This document shows positions 16,752-26,400 of a stretch of 42,097 nt of DNA, piece after piece. How positions within the stretch are numbered: the first letter of the stretch is position 1; each line of letters begins with the position of its first letter. A model generated the notes under the pieces. It worked only from the letters and a program-made list of their open reading frames with translations. It ran no database searches and was not told the DNA's origin. The translations under genes were made by a program, and so were the position numbers. The DNA comes from JBCCFX01 sp039029515 (GTDB taxonomy: Bacteria; Planctomycetota; Phycisphaerae; Phycisphaerales; SM1A02): NCBI GenBank assembly GCA_039029515.1, contig JBCCFX010000004.1, forward strand, positions 1-42,097, in the 5' to 3' direction.

Positions 16752-16955
16752 GTCATCCTGCCACCGACCACTGACCACGCCCGATAACGCAGGAACGCGA
16801 TTCGCAGCGCGGCTCATTCGGACAGGTCGTGCGACCGCCAAGGCTTACCCGGGATTCCGCCTGCCTGCTCCAGACACCGCGAAAAACGCCCGACCTCAGA
16901 TGAGAGCGATACTCGGCATTCCCCGGGTATGCCATCGGCTCGTCGGGAGGACGTG

Positions 16956-17864
16956 ATGCAACGTCGATTGCTGTTGTTCCTTGGACTCTTGCCATTGGCG
17001 CTCGCACTGACAGGGTGCGGCGCGATCGAAGCGTACGCCGGCACCGCCGAGGACGAAGACGTTCCATCGGTCGATGACCTGCTCAACGAGCATCAGGAAG
17101 CGATCGACATCGTCAATGCGATCTGCGATCCGTCACCCGCCGTCATTCCATCGCTCGATGGCCTCGCGGGTAATCGTGCGTCACTTCGTGAGTTCCTGAA
17201 GACGCAACGTGTCGAGCACGGCCAGCTCATGCTCGGCGTGCGCATCGACCTGTTGCAGACGCGCGCCCAGATCGAACTGTTCAAGCTTGCCAACCAGGGC
17301 CAGGCGCCGAGTTTCGATTCCTATCCGTGGGAAGTCGTGCGCGAAGGCTTCATTGATAGCGTGCCGACCAACCCGCTGTCGCCGACCACCGTCGCGCGTC
17401 GAGCCGTCGTGCTCGAATCACCGGGTCTTGATGGCAGTGACATTGATCCTCGTCGAGCAGGCTGGGTCTGGAACTCGACCGATGAGCAACTGTACCTCGC
17501 GGGCATGACGGAGAATGAACTTCGTGAAGTCTGCCACGGTGCGCTGCACTCAGCGAACGTCGATGAACTCGAACCGATTCTCGTGTCCAAGCTGCAGATG
17601 ATTCGTGCGCAGCTCGAGTTGTATCAGGTCGCGCACGGCAACAAGCCCAACCTGTTGACCGAAGGCTGGTCACCATTGACGGAACGTCGCCTGATCGGCG
17701 AAGTTCCTTTGAATCCGTTGTCGCCGTACAGCGCGGCGTCCCGCGTCGTCGCCGGCACCAGTGCGATGGCCATCGATCCCGCCAACGCCGGTTGGGTGTG
17801 GGATGAAGGCAAGCAGATGCTCTACGCCGCAGGCTATGACGACACGCGCCGGCTGTTTGATTGA
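16956..17864 (+). CDS. Lipoprotein with duplicated pseudopilin-like domain
   Basis: 302 aa from ATG 16956, chosen because GGGAGGA lies just upstream and the signal begins there: MQRRLLLFLGLLPLALALTG, then Cys21. Two copies of a domain of about 90 residues follow. Copy 1 (about 88-185) has TRAQIELFKLANQGQAP, VPTNPLSP, AGWVWNSTDEQLYLAG. Copy 2 (about 203-300) has IRAQLELYQVAHGNKP, VPLNPLSP, AGWVWDEGKQMLYAAG. This is the globular head of GspG/PulG-type pseudopilins (helix, W..L, P.NP, GWxY) but without the N-terminal pilin helix and prepilin cleavage site. The role is unknown. Flanked by repeats downstream. Confidence 0.78.
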   Translation: MQRRLLLFLGLLPLALALTGCGAIEAYAGTAEDEDVPSVDDLLNEHQEAIDIVNAICDPSPAVIPSLDGLAGNRASLREFLKTQRVEHGQLMLGVRIDLLQTRAQIELFKLANQGQAPSFDSYPWEVVREGFIDSVPTNPLSPTTVARRAVVLESPGLDGSDIDPRRAGWVWNSTDEQLYLAGMTENELREVCHGALHSANVDELEPILVSKLQMIRAQLELYQVAHGNKPNLLTEGWSPLTERRLIGEVPLNPLSPYSAASRVVAGTSAMAIDPANAGWVWDEGKQMLYAAGYDDTRRLFD

Positions 17865-17870
17865 GCGGAA

Positions 17871-18245
17871 GCGACTGGCGATTGGTGACTGGCGACCAGT
17901 TCCCTGTAGGGCGGCTTCGCCGAAGCCGGGATTAAACCAGCAACATCGTCATCTCGTCGTATGGACGTGACACGCCAGGTTCATGGTGGGTCACTGCGGT
18001 GACCCACCCTACGAGCTTCGCGCGTCTTTTTAACGTTCGATGATCAATGCGAGCCCGAAGCGCGAGCGCCGGGCATGCAACGCGCTGACTCGGACGTGTC
18101 AACGCACATCGCTCGAAGACGGCGGGTTCGGAGAACCCGCCCTACGGGGAGGGATGGCAGCAGGCAATTGGCAGTCGGCAGAAGCAAAGAACGCCGGGTT
18201 CAACAGAACCCGGCCTACGAGTCGCAAATCGCAAGTCGCTGATCG
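17871..18245. repeat. Intergenic repeat cluster: palindromes and word tracts
   Basis: A 381-nt gap without a gene. Palindromes: GTAGGGC then GGCTTCG/CGAAGCC (17906-17927); GGTGGGTCAC/GTGACCCACC around TGCG then CTAC (17985-18012); GGCGGGTTC/GAACCCGCC around GGA then CTAC (18121-18145); GCCGGGTTC/GAACCCGGC around AACA then CTAC (18193-18218). Word tracts: ACTGGCGA-type at 17871-17900, GGCAGTCGGCAG-type at 18155-18184, and CGCAAATCGCAAGTCGC-type at 18219-18249, running into the PrpD stop. It separates two convergent genes. Confidence 0.85.
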
Positions 18246-19808
18246 CTACTCAAACGTCCCTCGATCGAGAATGTCGAAGTCGTAAATCGCCTTCAGACCG
18301 TTCGCATCAAGTTCGGCAATGCCGTTGAAGCGATCGATGATCGGCTGCGCGTCGCTCAACGCGAGATCGCCGAGTCGGCTGAACTTCGTCGCGAGAATGT
18401 CGTTGAGGTCGGCCGTCGTGTTTCGTGCATGACCACCCGGGTACATCACCAGACCACTGTCAAACGTCTCGCCTGACTTCGTGGTCACGACGATCGACGT
18501 CGGGATGCCATCCGGATACTTCTCGTCATACTCCGGTCCGCCATGTTCGAACTCGATGAGATCAAAGATCTCACGCGTGCGGGCGTTCATGACCGCATCG
18601 TGGCTGTAATCCTCCGGCAGCAGCATGAGCGTTTTCCAGAAGCCATCGTTGTCGCTCGCCAGGGTGGTGTTGCCGGTCGAACGTGCAAGCTCCTGCGCCT
18701 TGCGCAGCGTGGTGCCGACGATGTACACCATGGAATGGTCAGCTGATTGTCGCGTCTGCGGGTCGCGCTTCGCGGGATCGCCGATGATGCCGAACGCCGG
18801 CTCGTACGCGACAATCTTGATCTTCGCGATCGTGTCGTCGGATTCGAGGATCTGGGGGTTGTTCTCGAGCATGGTCATCAGACCCTGCAACGCACCCGCG
18901 GACTGATGTTCATACAGTCCGAGCTTGAAGTGCATGCCCATGACCGCGAAGTCATCGCCGGAATGTGACAGGACGAGATCAAACGGACTGTCGCCATTGG
19001 TCGGTTCGAACTGTCGCCAGATCGCTTCGGGATTGCGGAAGATGTCCTTCGGTCCGACGAAGCCGTGCATCGAGCGGATCATCGAAAGGATCGCGACTTC
19101 AGTGCTGATCGCAGCGCTGGCGCCCTTCGAGTCGCTGAGCTGCTTGCCCGCGCGAATCGCACGCCACGGAATGTAGTGCGCGACAACCATGCCGATCGCC
19201 GACTCGATCTGATCTTCCGTCGCACCGAGCATGGCACCGAACGTGGCGGCGGAGCCAATCGCACCGTGCACGACGTGGTCGATCTTGTATGACTTCAGGC
19301 TGAACACTTCGCTGAGGCGGCCGCGAATCTCGTCGAGACAGATCATCCCACGCAGGGCATACGCACCGTCACGGTTCATGATCTGGGCGGCGGCGACAGG
19401 CACCGCGTAGAAGTCGTTGTGGCCGAACTCGCCGGCGGTGTGGCCCGGCAGTGCGGGGTTGTAGCCAAAGTTGGTGCCGTTGGAATCCCATTCGCGAACC
19501 GCGGACGCGTTGGCGGCGATCGCCTTCTCCGGGGCGACCGAAACCGTGCTACCGAACACCGGTACACCTTGATCGACGCGGTACCGCAGCGCTTCATCGC
19601 GCAGGACGGTCGGCGCGTTGGTGCCGAGGGCGAGGGCGGAGATGCCGCAGAGGTTGGCATCAGTGAAGAACTGGCGGGTACGATCCAGCACTCGTTCGTC
19701 CGGCTCACCAATGGTGCCGTTCATGAAGTCGATGGCGTATCGGGCAATGCCCCGCGCCTGATTGGAATTCGGGGGCAGAACGACAGCAGTCTCAGCGGCA
19801 GTGGTCAT
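18246..19808 (-). CDS. MmgE/PrpD family dehydratase (2-methylcitrate dehydratase-like)
   Basis: 520 aa from ATG 19808, with GAGGAG upstream; the 26 codons before it are unlike the family. The N-terminal all-helical PrpD domain is seen in IARYAIDFMNG, GTNFGYNPALPGHTAGEFGHND (the His/Asp-rich region near residue 135) and VVHGAIGSAATFGAMLGATE. The family includes 2-methylcitrate dehydratase PrpD and cis-aconitate decarboxylase. PrpD works in propionate breakdown. No prpB or prpC is adjacent, so the substrate is inferred and could differ. It is about 40 residues longer than typical PrpD. It is divergent from the SRPBCC gene. Confidence 0.82.
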   Translation of the reverse strand: MTTAAETAVVLPPNSNQARGIARYAIDFMNGTIGEPDERVLDRTRQFFTDANLCGISALALGTNAPTVLRDEALRYRVDQGVPVFGSTVSVAPEKAIAANASAVREWDSNGTNFGYNPALPGHTAGEFGHNDFYAVPVAAAQIMNRDGAYALRGMICLDEIRGRLSEVFSLKSYKIDHVVHGAIGSAATFGAMLGATEDQIESAIGMVVAHYIPWRAIRAGKQLSDSKGASAAISTEVAILSMIRSMHGFVGPKDIFRNPEAIWRQFEPTNGDSPFDLVLSHSGDDFAVMGMHFKLGLYEHQSAGALQGLMTMLENNPQILESDDTIAKIKIVAYEPAFGIIGDPAKRDPQTRQSADHSMVYIVGTTLRKAQELARSTGNTTLASDNDGFWKTLMLLPEDYSHDAVMNARTREIFDLIEFEHGGPEYDEKYPDGIPTSIVVTTKSGETFDSGLVMYPGGHARNTTADLNDILATKFSRLGDLALSDAQPIIDRFNGIAELDANGLKAIYDFDILDRGTFE

Positions 19809-19901
19809 TTGGGGTGGCTCCTCGGTGCGAATCGCGTAGTGTAGTGAAGCCACGAGCGATGAGCCACACCACGCCGGCCGTTTCATCCGATGGAGTTCAC
19901 T

Positions 19902-20990
19902 ATGTTCACACGCGCATGCCTCGTCCTTGTACTGTCCGTCCTGTGCATTGCCGCCTCGCCCGGTTTCGCCGCCGCCTCCGAAGGTAGTGCGACGCAGTCA
20001 ACCGTCGTTGCAGCGACGCCCGAGCAGATCTGGCCGCTGTTCAGCACAACCGAAGGCGTCAGATCATGGGTCGCACCGATGGTCGAAGTGGATTTCCGCG
20101 TCGGCGGTGCCTGGCGAACGAATTACAACCCGGATGGCGAACTTGGCGATGCCACCACGATCACCAACACGATTCTTGCGTACGAGCCGAATCGCATGAT
20201 CGCGATGAAGACCACCGGCTTTCCTGAGAATTTCCCGTGGACGAACGAACTGCGCGATGCATGGTCCGTCATCCGCTTCGAACCTATCGACGATGAACGA
20301 ACGCGATTGTCCATCACGGCGTTTGGCATCGGTGATGACGCCGGCTCCAAGGCCGCCATGTCCTACTTTGACCGCGCGAACCAGTCGCTGCTCGACGTGA
20401 TCGCGAAGCGGTTCATCGATGACACCGACCTCGTGCGTCGCGGACACGCAACGCTCGAACTGCTGCAGCAGACCACCGGACACTGGATCTGCGAATGGAC
20501 GACGGACGATGGCATGAACATCACCGTCTACAATGGCGTGCGCCGTGGCGCTGATGATGAGAGCGTCGTGACGAATGCGTGGTTTGACTTTGGTGGCACG
20601 ATTCTGGATCACGGTTGGACGCTGGCGTATCGCGAGCCGGCTTCGCGTATCAATCGCGATGACGTCGGCGCTGTTCGCTTCCACAACGTATCGGAGACCG
20701 GCGAGGTCGCGACAGGATCGATCATCGCAAGCGGAACGGACCGTGATCTCACGTGGAACTGGACAACACATCACGCCGATGGATCAACGACCGTGTACAT
20801 CATCACCCAGTCATGCGACTTCGAGAACGATCGGTACACGATGAAAGCTCGGCTGGCCGATGGCAGCGCGCTGGATGACATGCCGGATGAACTGGTCTTT
20901 CGACGCATCGACGCGATGCCGGAACGATTTGCGAAGGCTGCCAAGGCACAGCTCGTGCGCGATGACGATGCCAGCGCATCAAACGACTGA
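19902..20990 (+). CDS. Exported SRPBCC (AHSA1-like) protein
   Basis: 362 aa from ATG 19902, which has GGAG 6 nt upstream; an ATG at 19890 is in frame but poorly placed. MFTRACLVLVLSVLCIAASP begins a signal peptide with a likely cut near AFAA-S. Residues about 30-170 are an SRPBCC/AHSA1 fold: ATPEQIWPLFSTTEGVRSWV, VDFRVGGAWRTNY, WSVIRFEPI, DRTRLSIT-like. The second half (about 175-345) is a beta-rich domain, GHWICEWTTDDGMNITVYNG and TWNWTTHHADGS, of lipocalin-like character. SRPBCC proteins are normally cytoplasmic; export is unusual. The role is unknown. It is convergent with fbp, with 5 nt between stops. Confidence 0.75.
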   Translation: MFTRACLVLVLSVLCIAASPGFAAASEGSATQSTVVAATPEQIWPLFSTTEGVRSWVAPMVEVDFRVGGAWRTNYNPDGELGDATTITNTILAYEPNRMIAMKTTGFPENFPWTNELRDAWSVIRFEPIDDERTRLSITAFGIGDDAGSKAAMSYFDRANQSLLDVIAKRFIDDTDLVRRGHATLELLQQTTGHWICEWTTDDGMNITVYNGVRRGADDESVVTNAWFDFGGTILDHGWTLAYREPASRINRDDVGAVRFHNVSETGEVATGSIIASGTDRDLTWNWTTHHADGSTTVYIITQSCDFENDRYTMKARLADGSALDDMPDELVFRRIDAMPERFAKAAKAQLVRDDDASASND

Positions 20991-20995
20991 TCGGT

Positions 20996-21973
20996 TCAGC
21001 CCAGATGTCGGGTGACGTGGTCGACCTCGTCCGGGCTGCCCATGACGACCGGGCAGCGTTGGTGCAGACCTTCGGGATCGATGTCGAGAATTCGCGTCGT
21101 GTCCGCGAACGCTTTCCCGCCGGCCTGTTCGATGACCATCGCCATCGGATTCGCTTCGTACATCAGGCGCAGCTTGCCTTCACGATGTGACTCGGTGCCG
21201 GGGTAGAGGAACACGCCGCCTTTGAGCAACGTGCGATGCACGTCGGCAACCATCGATCCGATGTATCGGCTGGAGTAGCCGGCGTCGTGCGCCCAGTCGA
21301 GGTAGGCGCGGTAGCCAGGATCAAACCCCTTCGCGTACGCCTCATTCACCGAATACATGTTGGCCGCTTTCGGGATCTTCACATTCTGCTTCACGAGGAC
21401 GAAGGCGCCGAGTGAGCGATCCAACTCGAACATGTTGACGCCAAAACCTGTCGTCACCACGAAGACAGTCGACGAACCGTACACGACGTATCCCGCCGCA
21501 ACTTGCTCGTGTCCTGGTCGCAGGATGGTGCGATAGACGTCGGTTTCGGCGGGGTCGTTTCGGATCACGCTGAAGATCGTGCCGACACCGACACTCACGC
21601 CGAGATTTGATGAACCATCGAGCGGATCGAAGAGGATGCAGTACTTGCCACCTTCGGCGCCGGACCGAATGATCGTCGGTTCCTCATTCTCTTCGGAGGC
21701 GACAACGGCGACCGATGCCTGATCGCCGAGACATCGCGTGATCAGCTCATTGGCAATGACGTCGAGCATCTGTTGCTGTTCGCCATGGACGTTGTCTTCG
21801 CCGGCCGCGCCAATGGCGTTGTCAATGCGTGATCGATGGACGCGGTTCGCGATCGCCTTGGTCGCGAGTGCGATGGCGGACATGATCCAACTGAAGTCGC
21901 CGGTGGCTTCGGGGTACCGGCGTTCTTCGCGGAGGATGTGGCTCTCGAGCGAGATAAGGTTCGGGCGATCCAT
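20996..21973 (-). CDS. fbp: Fructose-1,6-bisphosphatase, class I
   Basis: 325 aa, usual class I length. It hydrolyses fructose 1,6-bisphosphate to fructose 6-phosphate in gluconeogenesis. Metal-site motif LFDPLDGSSN has Asp116 and Asp119. SEENEE near residue 93 supplies further acids. KGGVFLYPGT, RLMYEANPMAMVIEQAGG and the C-terminal RCPVVMGSPDEV are standard. AAGGAG lies 5 nt before ATG 21973. LG replaces the common ID after GSSN, a minor variant. No regulatory Cys loop of plant type is seen. Confidence 0.95.
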   Translation of the reverse strand: MDRPNLISLESHILREERRYPEATGDFSWIMSAIALATKAIANRVHRSRIDNAIGAAGEDNVHGEQQQMLDVIANELITRCLGDQASVAVVASEENEEPTIIRSGAEGGKYCILFDPLDGSSNLGVSVGVGTIFSVIRNDPAETDVYRTILRPGHEQVAAGYVVYGSSTVFVVTTGFGVNMFELDRSLGAFVLVKQNVKIPKAANMYSVNEAYAKGFDPGYRAYLDWAHDAGYSSRYIGSMVADVHRTLLKGGVFLYPGTESHREGKLRLMYEANPMAMVIEQAGGKAFADTTRILDIDPEGLHQRCPVVMGSPDEVDHVTRHLG

Positions 21974-22142
21974 CGGACTCCTTCCATGCTCCGCAGGCGA
22001 GCCACCGAAAAATCGTCGGGCGAGACGGGAAGGACGCCGTCCGTTCGGCTACCATCCTTCCCCCCGGATCCAGCCCGCGATCGACACGGCTCGATTGTAG
22101 CGATCCGCCCGAATCACCCTGTCCCCACGGAGCGCCCTTGTC

Positions 22143-23336
22143 ATGGCTCAGCCTGTCATTCTCGCAGCGAAGCGTACACCCATCGGTCGATTCCTTGGCG
22201 GCTTCAGTCGCGTGCCCAGCCCGCAGCTCGGTGCATTTGCCATCAGTGCGGTTCTGGACGAGGTGCCGGCAGCACGAGATCACGTCGACGAGTGCATCAT
22301 GGGTTGTGTGTTGCAGGCGGGCCTCGGACAGAACCCGGCGCGACAGGCGGGCCTCAAGGCCGGCCTGCCGGACACGTTGAGTGCCATGACCGTCAACAAG
22401 GTCTGCGGATCGGGGCTGCAGTCCGCAATGCTCGCGGCGCAATCGATCAAGGCGGGTGATAACGATCTCGTGATCGCCGGTGGTCTCGAGAACATGACCA
22501 TGGCCCCGCACTTTGCCCACGTGCGTGCCGGCGCGAAGTTCGGCGACGTGAAGATGCAGGACCACATGCAATTCGACGGGCTCACGTGCGCGTTCGAATG
22601 CTGGGCGATGGGGAACGCCGCAGACCATATCGCAAACATGCACGACGTCAGTCGTGAGGAACAGGATCGTTTCAGCGCGCAGTCACACCAGCGCGCCGCC
22701 GCCGCCACTGACGCAGGTCACTTCGCGAACGAGATCGCACCGTTGACCGGCGAGCAGGTCGGCAACCGCAAGGCACCCGGGCCGGAAGGCGGCGTTGCAC
22801 AGGACGAAGGTATTCGAAGCGATTCGACTGCCGAAGGCCTGGCCCGACTCCGCGCGGTCTTCACCAAGGACGGCACCGTCACGGCTGGCAACGCTTCCCA
22901 GATCTCCGATGGAGCGGCGGCCGTCGTCGTGGCATCGGAAGAGAAGGCGAACGCCATTGGCGCCGCGCCGATCGCGCGGATTGTCGATTACTACACATCC
23001 GGCGTCGCACCCAAGGACATTTTCCACGCGCCGGCTCTCGGCATTCAGGCACTGCTCGACCGCAATTCACTCTCGGTCGGCGATATTGACCTCGTGGAGC
23101 TCAATGAGGCGTTCGCCGCCCAGGTCCTGGCCAACATCAAGGTCGTGGGCATTCCCGAAGACAAGCTCAACGTGTGTGGCGGCGGCATCGCCCTCGGCCA
23201 TCCCATTGGTGCCTCTGGCGCCCGTGTCCTGACAACCCTGATTCACCAGCTTCACCGCACGGGCGGCACACGCGGCATTGTGAGCCTCTGTCTCGGTGGC
23301 GGGAATTCTGTGTCAATGCTGGTGGAACGCATGTAA
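22143..23336 (+). CDS. Acetyl-CoA C-acetyltransferase (thiolase)
   Basis: 397 aa, the usual length for a biosynthetic type II thiolase (AtoB/PhaA). Catalytic residues are visible: nucleophile Cys88 in NKVCGSGLQ, His353 in ALGHPIGASGAR, and Cys383 in SLCLGGGNSVS. The enzyme condenses two acetyl-CoA to acetoacetyl-CoA or the reverse. Two family signatures vary. CGGGIALGHP replaces the usual NVNGGAIALGHP, and LGGGNSVS replaces IGGGMG. These changes do not touch the catalytic atoms. ATG 22143 has GGAG about 10 nt upstream. It stands alone, with no PHB or beta-oxidation neighbour, so direction and pathway are unknown. Confidence 0.92.
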   Translation: MAQPVILAAKRTPIGRFLGGFSRVPSPQLGAFAISAVLDEVPAARDHVDECIMGCVLQAGLGQNPARQAGLKAGLPDTLSAMTVNKVCGSGLQSAMLAAQSIKAGDNDLVIAGGLENMTMAPHFAHVRAGAKFGDVKMQDHMQFDGLTCAFECWAMGNAADHIANMHDVSREEQDRFSAQSHQRAAAATDAGHFANEIAPLTGEQVGNRKAPGPEGGVAQDEGIRSDSTAEGLARLRAVFTKDGTVTAGNASQISDGAAAVVVASEEKANAIGAAPIARIVDYYTSGVAPKDIFHAPALGIQALLDRNSLSVGDIDLVELNEAFAAQVLANIKVVGIPEDKLNVCGGGIALGHPIGASGARVLTTLIHQLHRTGGTRGIVSLCLGGGNSVSMLVERM

Positions 23337-23424
23337 CGATTCGGCCCGGCGCGTCGTACACTATGTTGATCTGCTCGTGAGACTCCCATCGAGTCGTCGC
23401 GGGCGATGAAGCAAAGGTTGTTCC

Positions 23425-26400
23425 ATGCGTCGACAGGACCACATCGCGGTGTGGGCGACAGTAACGTTCGCCGCCATCATCGTTGTGCTGTCGACCTGGG
23501 TGCTCGCCTCTGAACTCACAGAACGAACAGCACGCAATACGCGTTGGCAATTACTCCGCGATGACATCATCGACCTGCAGTACGCTGCCATCGACAAGCG
23601 ATTTCTTGTCGAGTTGCCTGATGATGAACTGACGGCGGAGCTCGATCGAATCCGCGACCGAATCGATGCGTCAATCGACGCTGCGCATGCCAAACTCGCG
23701 ACAGCACCGCAACTGCAGCCGAACATCGGACCGCCGCTGGATCGTCTCGACCAGGTCGCGAACGACATGCACGATCACATCGCGACGCAGGGACGCGCGA
23801 CGGCGTTACTATCAGCCGAAGCGCGCCAGGAGTTCCTGCGGGTGTATGAGCTCAAGAGCGAATCGCTCGAAACGGAGTCGCAGAACGTCCTTGGTCAGCT
23901 TCGACATGAGCGCGAGATGGCGGCTGCTTCGCAGGGTCGGCGCTGGCTCGTGGTGTACGCGTTCGTATTGCTGTCCGCGCTCCTCTCAATCGTTCTGGCA
24001 CAGATGATGCGGTATCGATTGCGCATGCAGCGTCGCCTCGGCCAGGTCGAAGCCGACCACGAAGATCAGCAGCAGCGCTTTGAACTCCTTGCGGCGAATA
24101 TCGACGAGATCTTCTGGATGACATCGCCTGATGAATCTCAGATGCTGTATGTCAGTCCGTCGTACGAGAAACTCACCGGTCATCCGAATGCATCGTTGCT
24201 TGAAGATCCTCTGAGCTGGATCGACATTGTGCATCCTGATGATCGTGTTCCCATTCTCGCCGCCCACGAGCAGCGTGGCGATACGATCAGTACCGACGTG
24301 CGATCACGGGAGATTCGTTTCGTCCGGCCGGACGGCGAAACTCGTTGGATCTGGATGCGGAGTCAACCGGCGTACGATGCGCACGGTCGACTCGTCGCGC
24401 GAACCGGCATCGCGGTGGATATCACCGAGCGTCGTGCCATGGAAAACGCGCTGCGAGAACATGAGGAACAACTTCGTTCCGTCACCGATCATCTGCCCGG
24501 CGTCGTCTATGCCTACGACTGGTGGCCCGACCGTCCCCGCGAAGCGCACTATCTCGGCCCGGGACTTGAGTCGCTCGTCGGTGAAGACCTCGCGGATACA
24601 TTCCGCAATCGTTTCGATGCGATGTTCGAACGCATTGATCCCGCCGACCGCGATCACGTGAGTGAACTGGGCAACGTCGCGTGGCGCGAATGGAAACCGG
24701 CAATCATTGACTTCCGCTTCCAGCGGGAAGGCGGCGACGTACGCTGGTTCCGGTCATCTGCCTCGCCAACACCCATTCCGAATGGCGGCGTACGGTGGCA
24801 CGGCGTGGTGACCGACATCACCACCGTCAAAGCCGCCGAAGAAGACCGAGCCCGGACCAACCGCAAGCTGAAAGTGCTGCTCGGCGCCGCAAGCGCTGTG
24901 TCGGATGCGAGAACACCCGCCGAAGTGCTGCAGATCATTGCCGATACTGTTGCGGCGACAGGCTGGAACGCGGTCACCGTTGCGACGTTTGATGACGATC
25001 ACCTGGACGATGTTGCGTTCAACGGCGTTCCCGACGACCTCCGCCCTCGACTGCGTCACACCCTGTCGACCGCGAAAGCGCTGCCATCAACGAGCGTGAA
25101 CGAGTTTCGCGTCAGCCGAAGCTACTTTATTCCTGCGGATGAAGCGACGCGACTGCTCGATGGGCTCCGTGCACTGACACAACCGACGCACAACCGCGCG
25201 ACAACGGGCTGGAAGAAGAACGATGTTGCGATCGTGCCCATGACGGACACGCAAGGTGAGACGCGCGGCATGATCTGGCTCGATGCACCCGAAGATGGTG
25301 AGATGTCCGACGCGGCCACGTTCGAGTATCTCGAATTCTTCGCCGATCTCGGTTCGCGGACGCTGGAGCGACTGGAGTTGCGACAGATTCACCTTGATGC
25401 GCTTGAGGCACTCCGAACGAGCGAATCCAAGTTCCGCATGCTTGCGGAACACACGCCGGGCGCGATCTACCTGTGTCGCCCGGACGAAAAGTTCACGATC
25501 GAGTACTTCAGCCCGACAATCAGCGACATCCTCGGCTACGACGCCGACGCCTTCACACGCAGCGAACTCGACCTCGAATCAATCACACATCCCGACGATC
25601 TCGTCGACGTCATGAGCCTCATTCAAGCCGCCATTCGCAATGGTGAACCGTATCGCGCGGTTGTTCGCCTGCGCCACATGGACGGCTCGTATCGCGTCAT
25701 TGAAGAGTACGGCACAGGTGTATACGACGAAGCGTCCGGCGAACTGCGGTTTGTTGAAGGCTTCCTGCTTGACGTAACCGCACGACACGATGCGGAACGC
25801 GATCGAAGGCGATTGTTCTTTGCCGTCAACAACTCGCCGGACAGTGTGATCACGCTGGATCATGACCACGTGATCATGGATGTCAACGACACCACGTGCG
25901 AACGACTGGGCTACTCGCGCGATGAACTGGTTGGTCAGTCTTTCTCGAGAATCGAACACCGGACTGAGACGCCGCGAACGCCGCACGTTGATGATTCGGG
26001 CGCAGCGCGGCGGGTCGAAGTATATGAGTCCGCGCTGGTCACCAAGGCGGGCGACGAGATTCCTGTCGAAATGTCATCGGCCACGTTTGTGTACGAATCG
26101 CTCACCGGCACGTGTGTCTTTGCGCGAGACATCACCGTCCGCAAGGTCATTGAACAAATGCTGCGCGATCGTGGTCGGCGCGAATCGATGCTTCGACGCG
26201 AATTGAATCATCGTGTGCGCAATAACCTGAGCTCGCTCATGACGCTCGTGGCGATGACCAGCGAGAAGGCAACGAATACACAGGATTTTGCCGAAACGAT
26301 TCGTGGTCGAATCCATGCGATGGCGGTCGTCCACACGCTGCTGGATGAATCACAGTGGCACGATGCGCACCTGACGCAACTCGTGGACCGGCTCATTCCT

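Noticed and set aside
12372..18218. Possible CRISPR array
   Set aside because: The palindromes are irregularly spaced, vary in arm sequence and lack unique spacers of constant length; no cas gene is present.
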